From: Apostichopus japonicus | Taxonomy: Eukaryota > Echinodermata > Holothuroidea > Aspidochirotida > Stichopodidae | Reading direction: 5' to 3' | Length of the DNA: 64,000 nucleotides | Assembly (NCBI RefSeq): GCF_037975245.1 | Contig: NC_092578.1 | Coordinates: forward strand, 14,926,321 to 14,990,320 | Notes under the pieces: generated by a model | Told to the model about the DNA's origin: nothing | The model's database searches: none | Seen by the model: the letters and a program-made list of their open reading frames with translations, nothing else | Made by a program: the position numbers and the translations under genes | Part shown: one piece after another, positions 12,878 through 26,564 of the stretch | How the letters are laid out: each line of letters starts with the position of its first letter | Numbering within the stretch: the stretch's first letter is position 1

Positions 12878-14834
12878 CTTTCTACGAGCTTAAATTGGTA
12901 TTATTGGTTGGTTACAATCTATTGGTAACAGTGAATGACACTGCCTTCAACGAAATCTCTATTCATCCTGTTTTACTCTCATTAGAACAACGGATCTGGA
13001 TATCTTAATTAACAAGAAGCTCACGCTTCAATGTCTTTGTTAACAATGCAGCAAGCAGCAAGAATGTCGCTTCCTTTCAAGACGTAAATGTACAATAGGC
13101 GTATGCCCCGATATATCAATGACTTCGAAGCAGGCAGTAAAGAAAAAACGGATTCCGTGAAATCTTCTTATTCGCAAAAGGTTGCTTAAGATTATGCTCG
13201 CAAGAGACGGTTCTTGCTGTAAGTTGTCTCCCTTTACAACTATATTCTATGCAGACGATCATGAACTGGGATTAAGCCTGAAATGTCAACAAACAATACC
13301 TATTCACATTTCAAGACTTTTTTGAATGAGGAAGGGACAATACTTATTAAGTCAAACACGTTCACTACATGTGACTTATCTTATTTAGAGATATGAATGG
13401 CTGGAAATAGCATAGTAATTCGAAACCCGAAACAGAATTCATAGGGTTTTGAGTTTATGCAAGTAGATTTGAGAAACACGGGGATCGGGAATTCGTCAAC
13501 TACGAGATTGTTTTCCTTAGTCCACAAGTGACTAGATGTGTTTATTGATCCTCGTATTTGCGTGTTTAGCCCCCCCCCCCCCCCCCTCCATGACTGTGTT
13601 CCACACACATTCAAAATGTTTATTTAGTTTAAAAAAAAATTATAAAGAATGATCTTTATAAATATCAAATTTTGATCTGTTATTAGCCAACATTGCTAGA
13701 CTCAGTGTTTTTATTAATATATATATTTTACCAAACTGAAAGAGGATCCTTCGATTTGATTTTTGTTAATTTCTCAACGAGGCAACTTACCATAACTTTA
13801 CAACACTGCAAGACCAGATATAACGCCTACAATGATGCAAAGGCAACTATTTCCATGACAACAAAACTAAGAAAATGTATTTAAATATTTGTCATGACAA
13901 TTACGAAAACGTGCTTTCATCATCACTTATATGTTTACATTGATAGACAAGGGAGTATATAGCTTGTTTATTTGTTAATGTAAACTGTGCTAATTACGTT
14001 TACATAGTACAACATGAATACATTAAAACGTCTGGCGTTATAATTTGTGATTATTAATTTTTTTAGAATAAAGTTGTTGCCTCTAAGCTTTATGTTGCGT
14101 TGAATTTATAAAGCTTTGGAGACGCTATTCTCTACCGCCATTAAAGAGAGTAGAAAGAAAGTAGAAGACATCCGAAGGTATAATATGTCGTTAGTTCACC
14201 AAACTAGGACCAACAAGTTAAAAGAGCAGAGGTATTTTGTTTGCTGTTGCTATAGAACGGGACTGAAACCAGTGACGTCAGGAACACGCACTATCAATGT
14301 ATTGGCGATATGTTAAGATGGACGTGCGCGGTGCGTACATAAATGAAAATGTGTAAACGTGAGAGTCGACATCTTGCGAAAGACAAACTGTGGCGTAATT
14401 TGATGTTATTTAACCGTATCAAAGTTATAAATCCCACCCATTTATTCAAATTACCCTAATAAAAACAGTTACCCGGTCAGGATAACGTAACAGTAACAAC
14501 TTCCAGCGCCAAAAAAAAAAAAATGCTGCCTCAACGTTGATGTTTCCATAATCTGTTTATACCATGATATGTATGGAACGCCATTCTCATTATAGGAAGA
14601 TTAATGGTTTGTACGTCAAAGTGTGGTCCATTTTCGATACTTTTTTAATTATTGAAATCCATAAAATTGGCTATGCTAAACTTCAAGTCTCCTTTCTAAC
14701 AGTGAAAAGGAACAAAAAAAAAACAAAAAACCTAATTTCATTTTATGCAAAATTCCCAGTTTTGCATTTGAACACCAATTCGATTCTCTTCCATCGACCC
14801 CGTATAGGGCCTACAAATGCGACAACTATACATT
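12878..14834. other. Unannotated stretch
   Basis: No gene or complete element. A 17-base C run at 13570-13586 and short A runs are the only notable features. A TGACGTCA site occurs near 14273-14280. Confidence 0.55.
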
Positions 14835-14945
14835 GCACCCGATTCTCATAGCCTTATCAGTAAAAACTGAAAATGGTGAAGAATCATTAATTTGTTAATA
14901 TCATTGTGTGTTATAGTTTCCTAACATGTGTTAAATGCACTTACG
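14835..14945 (+). repeat. Dispersed repeat, copy B2
   Basis: Second copy of the 8461-8575 repeat, sharing CACCCGATTCTCAT and TGTGTTATAGTTTC. Confidence 0.5.
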
Positions 14946-17201
14946 ACGCGTCCTATACCGAGAAGGGATTACAAATGTAAACTGCTAAAGCAAATCTATT
15001 GACAGTGTTGAATTCTTATATACCAAAAAATAATTTGTCTTGAGTCGTGGCATTGTGCAGATAGCCTACATCGAGTTAAGCGTGTGATTTTGTACGTAAG
15101 TTATCAGTTCCTACCACGTTGCGCTGCGGATAAATTAAACGAGGGTAATTCGCAAGTTCAGTGTGTGATTTTTATAGTGATATATGTTGCAATGCTGTGA
15201 AAATAAACCATGCATAATTCCACCGCACTAAAGAAGTTGCTCACAAGTAGCCTGGTCACCATCTGTGAAAAAGGACCTTCTGCTCACAAGAACCTTCTGC
15301 TGGCACCCGTCCAACATGCAGACAGTATGATATAAGTTATACCATGCATGTTAATAACATAGATTGGAGTATAATTGATTATCGGTTCCCTTACCTTTAC
15401 CAGATTCAACTGATAGAGTTATGGGAATCGGTTTCACCATGATTGACATGTTAAAGTAACTTCTCTTCTCATGTGTAATATAGGGCAAATAAGCCTATGC
15501 CATTACTAACCATTACACACTTCAAACACTATTAATAAAACTTTCCATGCGATTCAATATGTTTTTGCTAATATATAGTTGACAGCATTCTTCGTCATCA
15601 AACCTTAACTTAAACCCATAAAATGACGCACGTGTGACGATGTTTATAATCCCATCTTTAAGAAAAAAAAGTTAACAACTGTGACTATAATCACGAATCC
15701 CAAAACGTCGAAAAAATCGGTAACAATTTAATGAAAACTTGTTAGAGAAGTTGTCGAACTTGGCAATTTGTTTACACCAACATGTGAAATCATTCTTCAC
15801 GTCGATGGCTATATTTAGCATTTTTTTCATGATTTTTCTCGGCCACCCGCCTGCCGTCTTTAATTCAGTATAAGAATATCATTGTCAATTTATGTGCCGT
15901 ATGTTGTATATAATTGGATTTCCAGTTTTTGTGTGTAAGTAGCACCATGGTGATAGAAATACCTTCATGTAGAGACTTAACACATATAGACATTTAAAGG
16001 AGCACTATATTTTAGTGTAACAATATTTGTTTTGTCCAATTGACACTTTGAGGTATATGTGTGACTGGAATCGCACATTTCCAAAGTTTGATAAACAAAC
16101 TTTTGACAACCTCAGATAGAGATGAGACATTAACATCACGTGTTAAATTAAGTGAAGATGGATCGGTTAGAGCGATTAAAATATGCGGTACTTTCTTAAC
16201 TCCTCAAACTTCAACACAGTTATGAGAACGTGGGAAAACTGAAATAGAGACGTCAAAAATTATGAATACGTCAGTGTTATCCAAAAAGGAGTATTGCTCT
16301 TAATTAACTGAAACCTTCTACAAGGCTGCATATATATATATATATACATATATATATTTATATACATATATATGCGAAATTCCTATTTTCTTTTTTCCTT
16401 TCAAGTTCCTTCGGGGCCACCGTAAAGTAAGGACTTGGAAAAGAAAGACTTTTAAACTTGAACATGTTTGCAGATGTTTGTTTTTGTCTTGCTAATGAAA
16501 ATTGTTGTCATAACAACCCCTTCTACTGAAGATGTTTATGGTAATTCTTACATTATTCTGTAACTGCATGGTACATAACAGTTTGTAACTTGATGTCCGC
16601 CCTTCGGGTGCAATCCATATATCGATGTATGCGGTCCGAAATGGGTTAGGGAGGTCCATAGTCAGAGAGAGATCATGGAGGTGTTATTTAGACCTACTTG
16701 GAGAGAGCGAACGATACCATTTTGCTCTGCAGTGAATATTTGTTTAAAGTTTCTTACTGTGTTGTAACAGATATAGAGCTTCCATTCTGGTAAACAGTAG
16801 TCAAGGGGAGGGGGTGAAGCTTTTCCTTGGGGTTAAGGGAAGGGGTCGGGGACATATATTTTGACAGGTTGACTCCTGTTTGTGAATTTATAACCTAAAT
16901 GCCTCTGACGTGTGTTGATTCTGGTAGACCTCTATACTCTGTTACTGGTAATTCGCCTATCCACCTACTCCATTCTCCCATCTCCTCCAACCTCGGATTA
17001 ACACCTTCATATATCACAGGCAACCTTGTGCAGAATATCAGTTCGTAGTAACGTCACATTTCGGTAATGGTCAATGAACTAGAGTTAGTATCACGTTAAA
17101 CTATACACCGCGCGTAATAATCCGTTGATGCGAAATTACACAGATATATAGTTATATATCAAATCATTGAAGTATTACAGTATGACACTTCCACATGATG
17201 A
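14946..17201. other. Unannotated stretch with small TA repeat
   Basis: No gene seen. Contains interrupted (TA)n at 16330-16373 and a G-rich patch at 16803-16852. Confidence 0.55.
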
Positions 17202-17250
17202 CAGTGGCGTGATTATAAACTTGGGGATGTCAGGAGGGTGGGCGGTGGGT
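17202..17250 (+). mobile_element. hAT-like left-terminus fragment (CAGTGGCG)
   Basis: CAGTGGCGTGATTATAAACT followed by a G-rich stretch matches the style of CAGTGGCG-type hAT ends also seen at 41930, 43266 and 43701. No paired right end was found. Confidence 0.35.
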
Positions 17251-18734
17251 GAATTCTAAATTTCCCGATTTATTTATGTATAGGTGTATGAACCTTTATG
17301 GATGGGCAGTAGACTGGTCCAGGGTTCTGTGAAAAGGAAGGGGTGTGGTCTCGGAGTGAGGGATTCGCCTTCAAGAATGGATCAAATGGTGCATTTTGAG
17401 GATGTTTAGAATATAAATTAGATCTATGATTAATGCTAATCGCAAGGTTATCCTTACAACTACTTCAGACATTTAATGTGAGGTTGAAAGGTGGTTTATA
17501 CAACCCAAAGCCACCTCCACAGCCCCCCCCCCCACCTCTCATATCGTCATGAGCCGGGAGTAGTGCCGTCTAATTCTTGCCAAACTTAATGTAAATCCCT
17601 CCATTCCCCCGACTGAACGTTTTTCTCCGATTGACGATGTGGTTGGGGGCCATGGCACTCCCCCCACGCACCCCTTCCCCGTTTGCGCAAACCAATATTC
17701 TATGATCAAATTGAAAATAGAAACAATGTGGTAATGATTTTCTGCTGCATACCCAGCACTTAACAACAAATTAATTCGCATGGGGACCCTCCCCACACCC
17801 CCATCCCCACCCCACCCCACGTCAATAGCCTATATACAAATCTCTGTTAATTGGCTTTCCCTGTCTACTTTCCTCATCCTAACCTCTAACCCCCTCCCTC
17901 TCCCCATCCTCACCATCCGCGTGTACGATCGTCACAAAGAGCAGCAAAGCCGTAACGAATAGGAGGAGGATGGTATATACCTGTATCACACAGCAATTTC
18001 TTCTGGCATAAAATGGTCACGTTAATGGACAGAGAATAGTCAAATATGGACAACAATGTACACATATGTGAAGATGTACGGCGGTGAACTACGTTGTGTG
18101 TATTACGTTTTGCTCAACTTGCAGAAACCATTTCTCTACATATTACAAACTGTTGAACTCAGTTTTCTATGCATATGTGACCAACTTGACATTCTTTTAA
18201 TTTGCTATGATTGAGAGTGATTGATGTTCTTTGCTGTCTCTCAAGACAACTTTTTTTTCATGTTTTTCTTATTATGTGTATTGTACGTACGTCATTTATG
18301 GCCTGTGTTTTTCATCTTTCCAGTGAAATGGTATTTACATTTCAATCATACAAAGGGACAAATTTCACACCAGTATATCCATGATGGAGTATAACCTGTT
18401 AGACCAAGCAGGCTCTGTTGACAGATCTCGAGACTCTGTTTTTCGTTCAATTAATGCGACTGGTTGCATAATTCATTTGACACAACATGATGAACAACAT
18501 CCGATACCCATGTAACAAACTTAAAGGTGAAGAAGATAAGGAAAAAATTGGTCGTGAAAAACTTCACCTCGAGAACCTTGTCGCTATACTGTTTTATTTT
18601 CTAATTTGCAATGAATAGGCTACACATGCACGTAGCCGAAGGGACTATCTCAATAACCGGTAACCGGTGAACCATCCAAAGAGTATTAATCTATTCACTG
18701 GAATATACTGCGACCTAATGTACTGGTTTCGAAT
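17251..18734. other. Unannotated stretch with C-rich patches
   Basis: C-rich patches at 17521-17540, 17658-17678 and 17788-17820; no gene recognised. The opposed 93- and 60-codon frames here are built on these low-complexity patches. Confidence 0.5.
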
Positions 18735-18832
18735 ATAGAGATTGAACGCCCGGGTTCGAATCCCAGCGGAAGCTCAGTGGGACGAATTTCATTATTCTGG
18801 ATTTCCAACTCGTATTTATTTAATTATATATA
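18735..18832 (+). mobile_element. tRNA-derived SINE, 5'-truncated copy
   Basis: Perfect B box GGTTCGAATCC at 18753-18763 within CCCGGGTTCGAATCCCAG. It is followed by CGGAAGCTC, ATTATTCTGGATTTCCAACT and a T/A-rich tail. The body phrase ATTCTGGA(G/T)TTCCA(G/A)CTC also occurs after the B box of the SINE at 36311, so both belong to one family. The A-box half of the head is missing or mutated. Confidence 0.7.
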
Positions 18833-19680
18833 TCTTCGTTTTTTTGTCTCGTTCTTATTAATCTCATTTTGCATAGAAACCAGAAAAATTATTTTCAGAT
18901 AACATTGTTTGTCGCCGTATGTCAATCTGCTGCATATATTATTTCCAACAATCGCATAGTCGGTCGATAGACTGTACGCAACTTTTTCTTAAACCTCCAA
19001 CGGTGTATTCCCTTTATAGCGAAACCGGTTGAAACCTTGTATCATCCGGTTTCATGACCATGGCTTCTACTTATTACAAGATGAAGAAAAAATCGAAAAA
19101 ACATAAAATGTACCTCAGGTAAGTGTCCTTTAAACCAACCATGTGTAAATGCGTCATACCGCAGGTGTCTTTGGGAATTTATTTCTCCTCGACTTCCTAA
19201 CCTTAATGAAAAGTCGCTTTGGAAAAATGTAATATTCTTTTGTCAGTAGTCTAGATACATATATATCGTAGCACTTATTTCTTCTGAAGGTTAATCGAAG
19301 CATATAAGTTCAAAGAAGTAACCCGTCTCTAAGCAAAGTTTCCTGTCTACTGAGTCAAACTTGCCTGCCATGATATAAGTTTAATGTACTTTGCTTTTCC
19401 AAAGTCTTTATGATGAAAAGTTGTGGAATTCTCCGACATGAGGGGCAAGTTTCAATAACGGTTGCTTGCAATTTGGGTTCTTTCTTTCACGGAATCAACT
19501 TATGCAGCCAAACAAACTATTCATATCTTCGCTCTCAAATGTCCATAGGAAATGTTCTTGTTTGTGAACTTATGTATGCGAACGAAGTGTGTTATACGTT
19601 CAAGTTAATGCACTCTACACCGGATATAACCTTCAATTGAATCCTCTCATGAAACGGTTCCAAATCCACCCAGTTTGGAC
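18833..19680. other. Unannotated stretch
   Basis: Nothing recognised. A 76-codon plus frame (19410-19640) has no known domain. Confidence 0.5.
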
Positions 19681-19890
19681 AACTTTTTTGATGCAATGTA
19701 CTTTCATGTCCTGTTTCAAAGCACTCGTACTGACAGTATGAGCGGTATGAATATCCTCAGTGTTTTTCCATCAGATGGAAGGTTAAGAACTGTTTGTACT
19801 GTCAGTACGAATGTTTTGCAGCATGGTATGAGAGGACAGTATTCAGTGGTATTAGCATTGGGAAGTTGTCTCAATTGGCTGTGCATAATC
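19681..19890 (+). repeat. Dispersed repeat C, copy 1
   Basis: Shares GTACTGACAGTATGAGC, GAATATC, GAAAGGTTA/GGAAGGTTA, a second inverted GTACTGTCAGTACGA-type block, and AATTGGCTG-like sequence with 55815-56012, in the same order and orientation. A partial third similarity (TTCAAAGCAATCGTATGAAC) lies at 20040-20059. The repeat class is not recognised. Confidence 0.55.
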
Positions 19891-20117
19891 GTTGCATATA
19901 CATAGGCCTATGCATCTACGTATATATGCACAGGACTTTGTCTCACTTGCATATGCATTTAGAATGCATATGCATTTGTTAGATTAACAAGGCACCCCAG
20001 ATGGGATATTTTTTCTATCCTGTACTTTCGTATTCCACTTCAAAGCAATCGTATGAACATATTACTTGGCTTCTTCAAATTATGCAGACGTAAAAATAAA
20101 AACCCTATTTAATAAAA

Positions 20118-20145
20118 AAAAATCATTCCCCCCCCCCCCCCCCCC
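20118..20145 (+). repeat. A run plus 18-base C run
   Basis: An A-rich run is closely followed by C x18 (20128-20145). One of the longest pure C runs in the window. Confidence 0.8.
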
Positions 20146-20607
20146 TCATACGGCATCTACATTCTGTTATTTTCAAAAGCTAAACAGAGTTATACGTATT
20201 TCAAACTTTGGCTCCATATTAAAAGAATTCAACAATGTTTTTCGCAACTTCATTTGATATATAGGAATCGCGATGCTTTTTCTTTAAATGATAAATATGC
20301 GGTATACACCTTTTATTTTTTAATTTTACAAAATTGTGAGTTGTTGTTGCAAGCCTACTTTCTAAATGTATAAAATTTAGAGAAACAGATAGTGCGATGT
20401 AATAGCAGGATCTTCCTCAGAGGTAGACTTTCTGGACCTGTAACGTTTAAAACTTGATCCTTAAAGACCTACCGTGGTAAATAGGTGTAGGTTGTTATTA
20501 TGTTTTCCCTGGTTAATTCTAAACATGACATAGGCATGGTGTGTCAGAGCTGTACTTCATACATTACTCACATTAATTGCAGTGAATCATGCAGTTTTCA
20601 ATGGTTT

Positions 20608-21104
<497 letters not shown>

Positions 21105-21193
21105 GCGAATGGTTTCTTGGACGTAACTTATCACGCACGCACGCTTTCTCAAAAATCAAACATTTCACCGCAATTCATGCACAGAGACAGTCG

Positions 21194-21500
21194 TGACGTC
21201 ACACATGTTTAACTGACATTCGTTTTACACGATTGGCATTCGACTGTGCAGGGATAAATCTTTCCGGGTATAGAGGGTTTACAACACCATGACATTTATC
21301 ACGAAAAGAAAGTATAGTGTAACTTTATGTACACATGCAGATGACGTCATTCACCGGTGTTGCCATTTGTTGAGAGTCTTTGCCTGTTCAGGGATACATT
21401 CTGAACGCGTAGTATAGGATAAAAGACACCATTCCATTTGTAACAAAAAAATGACGTCATTCACCAGTGACGCCATTTTGTTCGGAGTCTTTACCTATTA
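21194..21500 (+). promoter_or_regulatory. Degenerate tandem units each starting at a CRE (TGACGTCA)
   Basis: Exact 8 bp CRE palindromes occur at 21194-21201, 21342-21349 and 21452-21459. After each comes a related segment: CA(C/T)..CC(A/G)GTG..GCCATTT, GAGTCTTT(G/A)CCT and (G)GGA(T)ACAT. The spacing is 148 and 110 bp. This can be read as three diverged repeat units. CREs bind CREB/ATF bZIP factors in animals; whether these act as a promoter is inference. Confidence 0.4.
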
Positions 21501-21621
21501 AGGACATTTGACTTGTTCATTTTGATTATATTTTGACATGTATAGGCATCTCGTCACAAATGGTGCAGTAAATATGTTGGAGTATGTTTTATTTGTACGT
21601 GAGAAGAAAGAAAATATTGCC

Positions 21622-21720
21622 ATGGAAACGAAGCTCTTCGTTTGTCTTTTTGGGACGGGAATTTCCCTTGGGGTGATGACTTTGTTGTATCACATCAAAC
21701 GAAAGCGGCCTAGATCTTAG
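21622..21720 (+). CDS. Possible 32-residue single-pass membrane micro-ORF
   Basis: Start chosen at 21622 because its context is GCCATGG, an optimal animal initiation context. The frame stays open upstream to 21538. The peptide is METK, then a hydrophobic stretch at residues 5-23 (LFVCLFGTGISLGVMTLLY) long enough for one membrane span, then a basic tail HIKRKRPRS and a TAG stop. The positive-inside rule would put the tail in the cytosol. It lies 160-430 bp downstream of three CRE sites, and a CCAAT box with a fourth CRE lies 100 bp after the stop. I do not recognise a family. It could be a short exon, a microprotein or chance; open frames of this size are common here. Confidence 0.18.
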   Translation: METKLFVCLFGTGISLGVMTLLYHIKRKRPRS

Positions 21721-21822
21721 ATCATCAGACGGGTGGGGCTGAATGAGGTTTTGATATAAGGGATATTTAAGACCATTTCTTTGAACGCTCGAAATTCTTA
21801 TACGTAATCGGGGCGTGAATAA

Positions 21823-21834
21823 CCAATGACGTCA
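21823..21834. promoter_or_regulatory. CCAAT box fused to CRE
   Basis: CCAATGACGTCA joins a CCAAT box (21823-21827) to a fourth exact CRE (21827-21834), followed by CGCG. CCAAT/CRE pairs are common in animal proximal promoters. No supported gene lies immediately either side, so function is inferred only. Confidence 0.35.
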
Positions 21835-22321
21835 CGCGACATTGTGTATGACGTAAATCCATCAAATGTGACTTGAAGTCTTCGAGTCGAATTAATACAT
21901 TTTGCTTTTATTGTGTTTCAAAGTACAGGTAATAAGGTAATACAATTTAGACATCAAATTATGAGAACATTAATAGAGCGAACTCTGGTTGGAATATAAA
22001 ATAAAAATGGAATTCCACTTTGCCAGAAATATCATTTTATACCTCTGTATGAACGCTACCTGTCTGAACGCCTCTTACTCGGAAAACCATAAAACAGTTT
22101 ACTCGGACAGGGAGGATACAGGGAGATAAAACACACTGAGACTTTGTGTCTTTTCAAAAACCTGTTATGAAAACGAAATCACTGTAAGGCACGTGAAAAT
22201 AAATAATCTTACAGGGACTTGTACACATGCGATGTTTTCATTTGTGGTTACAGCACAGATGTTTCTTTTACACCCCACAGGAACTTTTTGAAAGCTATTT
22301 ATATAGGTCTTTCATTGTTTA

Positions 22322-22431
<110 letters not shown>

Positions 22432-22740
22432 GGTACATCGAGGTAGTTGGTTACTAGTTCACACCGTTACACGACGGATTGCCATTATCAATAGAACTGT
22501 AGAACGTATTTTATGCAATAGAATCAGAGTTGTGAAAGAAAAAGAAAAAATAACATATGCTTGAAATATGCATGTACGACAACAATAACAATTAACAGGC
22601 TAAAATATCTTCTACGAATCAAGTTAATTTGCTTATGTATTTTTTTTTTTTTGCCATTTTATACCATTTTGATTTCATGCATAAATAAAAATGTAATCTT
22701 GAATAATACCGTTCGGTAGTTTAACCAATGAAATGATTGA

Positions 22741-22797
22741 GGTGGGTGGGTGGGTGTGTGAGGGTTGAGTGGGGTGGGGCTGGGTGGGATGTGGGTC
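22741..22797 (+). repeat. G-quadruplex candidate tract
   Basis: GGGTGGGTGGGTGTGTGAGGG at 22744-22764 gives loops of 1, 1 and 7. GGGGTGGGGCTGGGTGGG follows at 22771-22788 with loops of 1, 2 and 1. Two consecutive high-scoring quadruplex motifs on the plus strand. Confidence 0.6.
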
Positions 22798-23504
22798 ATG
22801 GTTATCCTTTACAGAGTGAAGCTGAAGTAAAATTTCACAACGATGTTGTTATTAATAATTAAAAATACATTTTAAAACAAGTGCATATTTCGATGAAAGC
22901 GGTTAACCACAGACGGTTAATTTTCCATACTCATCTATGATCGGATAATTCACTTGGCTTTACTTTGATCTCGGGTTTACTGCAAATTAAATCGCTAAAA
23001 CAAAAATCCATAGTGGGAAAAAGTAGTTCGAAAGTGATAAACTCAATTCTTTGTACATGAATCAGAAATACATTATAATTAGGTTAGAATGCTATAAGAA
23101 AAAATAATTGGAGCTTAATTGAGACACATTTCAGCTTTAAATTCTGTTTTGTTGAATTGTAGCCAAAAGCAAATATTTTCTGCGTATCTCAAATCGGTGG
23201 TAAATAGCTTTTAAATTTTACTGTTTCATTGTCAGTAACTACAGCGTGTACTATCGCTTGGTTTCCGTTTCCAAGGGTTTAATTCAATTACGCTTTTCGT
23301 CAGAACCCGTGAACCTTCTGAATTGCTTATGGAACGCCAATTTGGTCAAGGACTTGAACATGCCCTGCTAGTCAATTACCCTAGGGCACAACACTCCTCA
23401 TGTTGAGCGCCTCTTTCACTTTATAATGTGTCAACTATACAGAGATCCTGTTTTTGGTGGAACGAATAGTATATACTTCATCGTGATCTGAAAGCAAGAT
23501 TTTT
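22798..23504. other. Unannotated stretch
   Basis: No gene or element recognised. Confidence 0.55.
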
Positions 23505-24340
23505 AACCCATTTCGAGGACATCATTGTGACAAGACTGTGTTGGAAGAACTGTTGAACGTGTCATAGCATAACTGTTTACGTAGTATGCACGGAACAGTA
23601 TACACACCTATCGTTGGAGGAAGTGATAGTATATAGAAAACCATGTGTAAATGTATAATCTAAGAACTGTTCAACGAGATACGGTTTGGGACGGACGTGG
23701 ACGAAATATAGTAACAAACCTATTTCTAAGAGTATAACACCGGGTATAACTGTAGCTCTGTGCAGGTTTATCACTGGATAATTGAAAAAGTCACGGCTAA
23801 ATAAATTATAGACTACGCAGTTCAGAATTATCTTGAGGAGAAATGGTTAGGGTTACTCAGTGAACTGCTAAAACGAGTTACCGTTACGCAAAGCGTGGAC
23901 GAAACAGTACAGGCCTACCGTGTGACGAGATAGCAGCAACCGTGGTTAGGACTATTATTGGACTATTGGGACGACTCACAGCAAAACCTACCGTGCACGT
24001 CACAGGGGCCCTAGCTAGACTTCTTTTCCAGAGGGATGACAGAGTACTGCCAGAACCTATTTTCTCAGAGCGAAACCCTTCCTGGCATTTGGGTGTGAGT
24101 GTGTGGGTCGGGGGACGGGGGGGGGGGGTACAGACAGATACTTTGGGCTAAAGCCCTCGCTGCCCTCCCCCTGCACCCCGTAGCTACACCACGAGGCGGC
24201 ACAGTACGTACCTATCGTGAGAAGGGATGAACGTATACAGCCATTGTTGGGCTTACCATTGAACTGTTAAGAGAATCACGGCCGAGCGCTAAAATATGAC
24301 GAAACAGCGCAGGCCTATTGGACCAACAAGAACACGGAAT
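23505..24340 (+). repeat. Decayed tandem or clustered repeat, about five units
   Basis: The phrase GGACGAAACAGTACAGGCCTACCGTG recurs in diverged form: CACGGAACAGTATACACACC (23589), GTGGACGAAATATAGTAACA (23697), GTGGACGAAACAGTACAGGC (23895), GCGGCACAGTACGTACC (24196), ATGACGAAACAGCGCAGGCC (24296). A second phrase recurs alongside it: TTACTCAGTGAACTGCTAAA, TATTGGACTATTGGGACGAC, TTACCATTGAACTGTTAAGA. The third and fourth units are split by a G-run patch at 24100-24195 that may be an insertion. The repeat is old and the family unknown. Confidence 0.5.
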
Positions 24341-26564
24341 GCATTCACTTCATAATGTTATTAATTATCTTGTTTTCATATTCATGAGTTCCAACAACGT
24401 AATGAACTACATACGGTATGCCCATATGTGAGTATCCCGCACTAGCAAAATAGATGTCTCCTGACACCCCCGCCCCCTCCCCCAACCTACCCTACCAAAA
24501 AAAGAAAAAAACTTAAATAAATTAATACAAAAATAAAACAAAAAAAATTAACATTATCATATATGAAGCTGGTATAATTTACTTCATAAATTATTAGCGA
24601 TCAGACAATGATCAAATACTGTAACAATTCTACAAGACTCTCAGAACAAAGACCTTGAAAACTGGAAAAAACAAACTGTAACCTTTTATTCCGTTTTTTT
24701 TTTGTTTTTTGGTCGTGATCTAAAACTCTAAATTCTAAGACGACCATAGCACGCAAGATGTAAGGAACCTATCGCTAGTCATCAAATCGATTTCAAGTTA
24801 GAGGCCCACGGTCTGCAGTCTAAGGTTACTTGATTCATCGTCCTCTACTAGTTTGACTTTTGATCCCTGTCAGTAGCCACGACGCAAGTGTCGCCTGCTC
24901 CCTCAATTTAGAGTCTGTTGGGAATTCAGTGCATTGTGACATTCAAAAAGACGTTCAATGAATGTTGCTCCAAACGAGGTGTTGAAAATTCAAATTGGGT
25001 ATGGACTTAGATTACACATCAGCATTGCTTCATATTATAGGCTGATCCAAGGTATATATGTTTCAACTTGAACATGGTTAATATATCACGTGCTAGTATG
25101 AGGAAAGGGCAGGGGGATTGGAGGGGGGGTAGGGCTGGGGTGGGAATTAATACTGGCACCACGTCATAGTTAGACTAATAAGAAAAGGACTGTAAGCAGA
25201 GGTATGGAAACTACATACACACGTTATAGCTTGCGAAATAACCTGCAAAGGAATTATTTTGTTATATATACATAACAAAACTTAAGCTAGCTTATTGATA
25301 TGACGATGAGGAAAGGGTTACCTTGGCAACGGGAGATGAAAGACAAAAGGAGATGTAGTTGTTGGGGGAGGGGAGGGGTGGGAGGAACCGGAGATGTAAA
25401 AATGAGAAAGATCAAAATATCTATGAAACAGAAATGGCTTAACCTTAAATGCGTGCCATTTACTTAATGTTTACACAGTTGAGCTGAGTTTAGAATGAAA
25501 ATCACTCTCGAGGTGATATAAGAGTATTTTACCTCGTTCTTCCTTTTTTCAAAATCTTGTCAACCAAATTTATCAGGGGTTCAAGTAGTACGCTGACAAA
25601 TGCGCTGACGCATAAACTCTTGATGTATATCAGTATAATAGGTGACAGTAAATATACGATGCATTACTAAACTGACCACCGGGAGGATATTTTATTGACA
25701 TAGTTCATTATACTCAGTTCATTAAGTAAAAGAAGAAAAAAAAAACAGACTTTCCTTTCAAACACACACACACACACACACATAAAGAAGGAGCGAGAGA
25801 AACATCCATAGCCGTAAGTAATCACATGATCCTTCTTCCGTCATTAGTGGCCTTGCTGATCCCCGACTTTCCGGCTTTTAAGGTAAAATTATAATTTCAA
25901 ATGAAGTTACGATCTTGTTCGATTACAATTAATGCCATCTTGTCAAACAAGTACAAGACGTTAGGAATTTAAGAGTGTCTTAATTCAGCCTTCTGTAGGT
26001 TTGAAGTCAGCATTGTTAAAAGAGACCCCCACCCCCCCCCCCCACAAAAAAAAGGAAGAAAGCGAAACACTTAGAAATGTCAACGATTGTCTCTTATTCT
26101 ATTCATCATTAGATGTACAAAACAATGTAAACAATATACTGATTAACCTTTCCTTAAATTTCCTTGAAAGGAACATTTTGCCTAGTGTAGTTTAATAACC
26201 TTGTTATATACAAACTGTATAGGTTAGGCATATGAAAGAGACTATATATATGCTTACATAAATCCGTTTAAAAAAATGAAATTTACCGAAATAAATAACC
26301 ATAAAAATAATGTGTAACCTATTACGGGCAGAAGACAGAATTTATGAATTTACGGACAAGCTGGAAATTGTTTATGACGCGACCCTCACCTGTCTCTCTA
26401 GTACACTTCTCTTGTAGCTCATTTACTGGTGACGTCATATACAAAAGGTGTGGGGAAGAGGGGGTGGGGAAGAGGGGAGGGGGCGAGTAAGGTTATTGAT
26501 ATTTAAAGATCTACAGACACGTATGAACAACATTGTCCTAATCCCGTCCAATAGGCATTAGAAA
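24341..26564. other. Unannotated stretch with small repeats
   Basis: Contains G-rich patches (25103-25143 and 25363-25388), a (CA)n run at 25763-25782 and a C run with A run near 26025-26052. No gene recognised. Confidence 0.55.
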
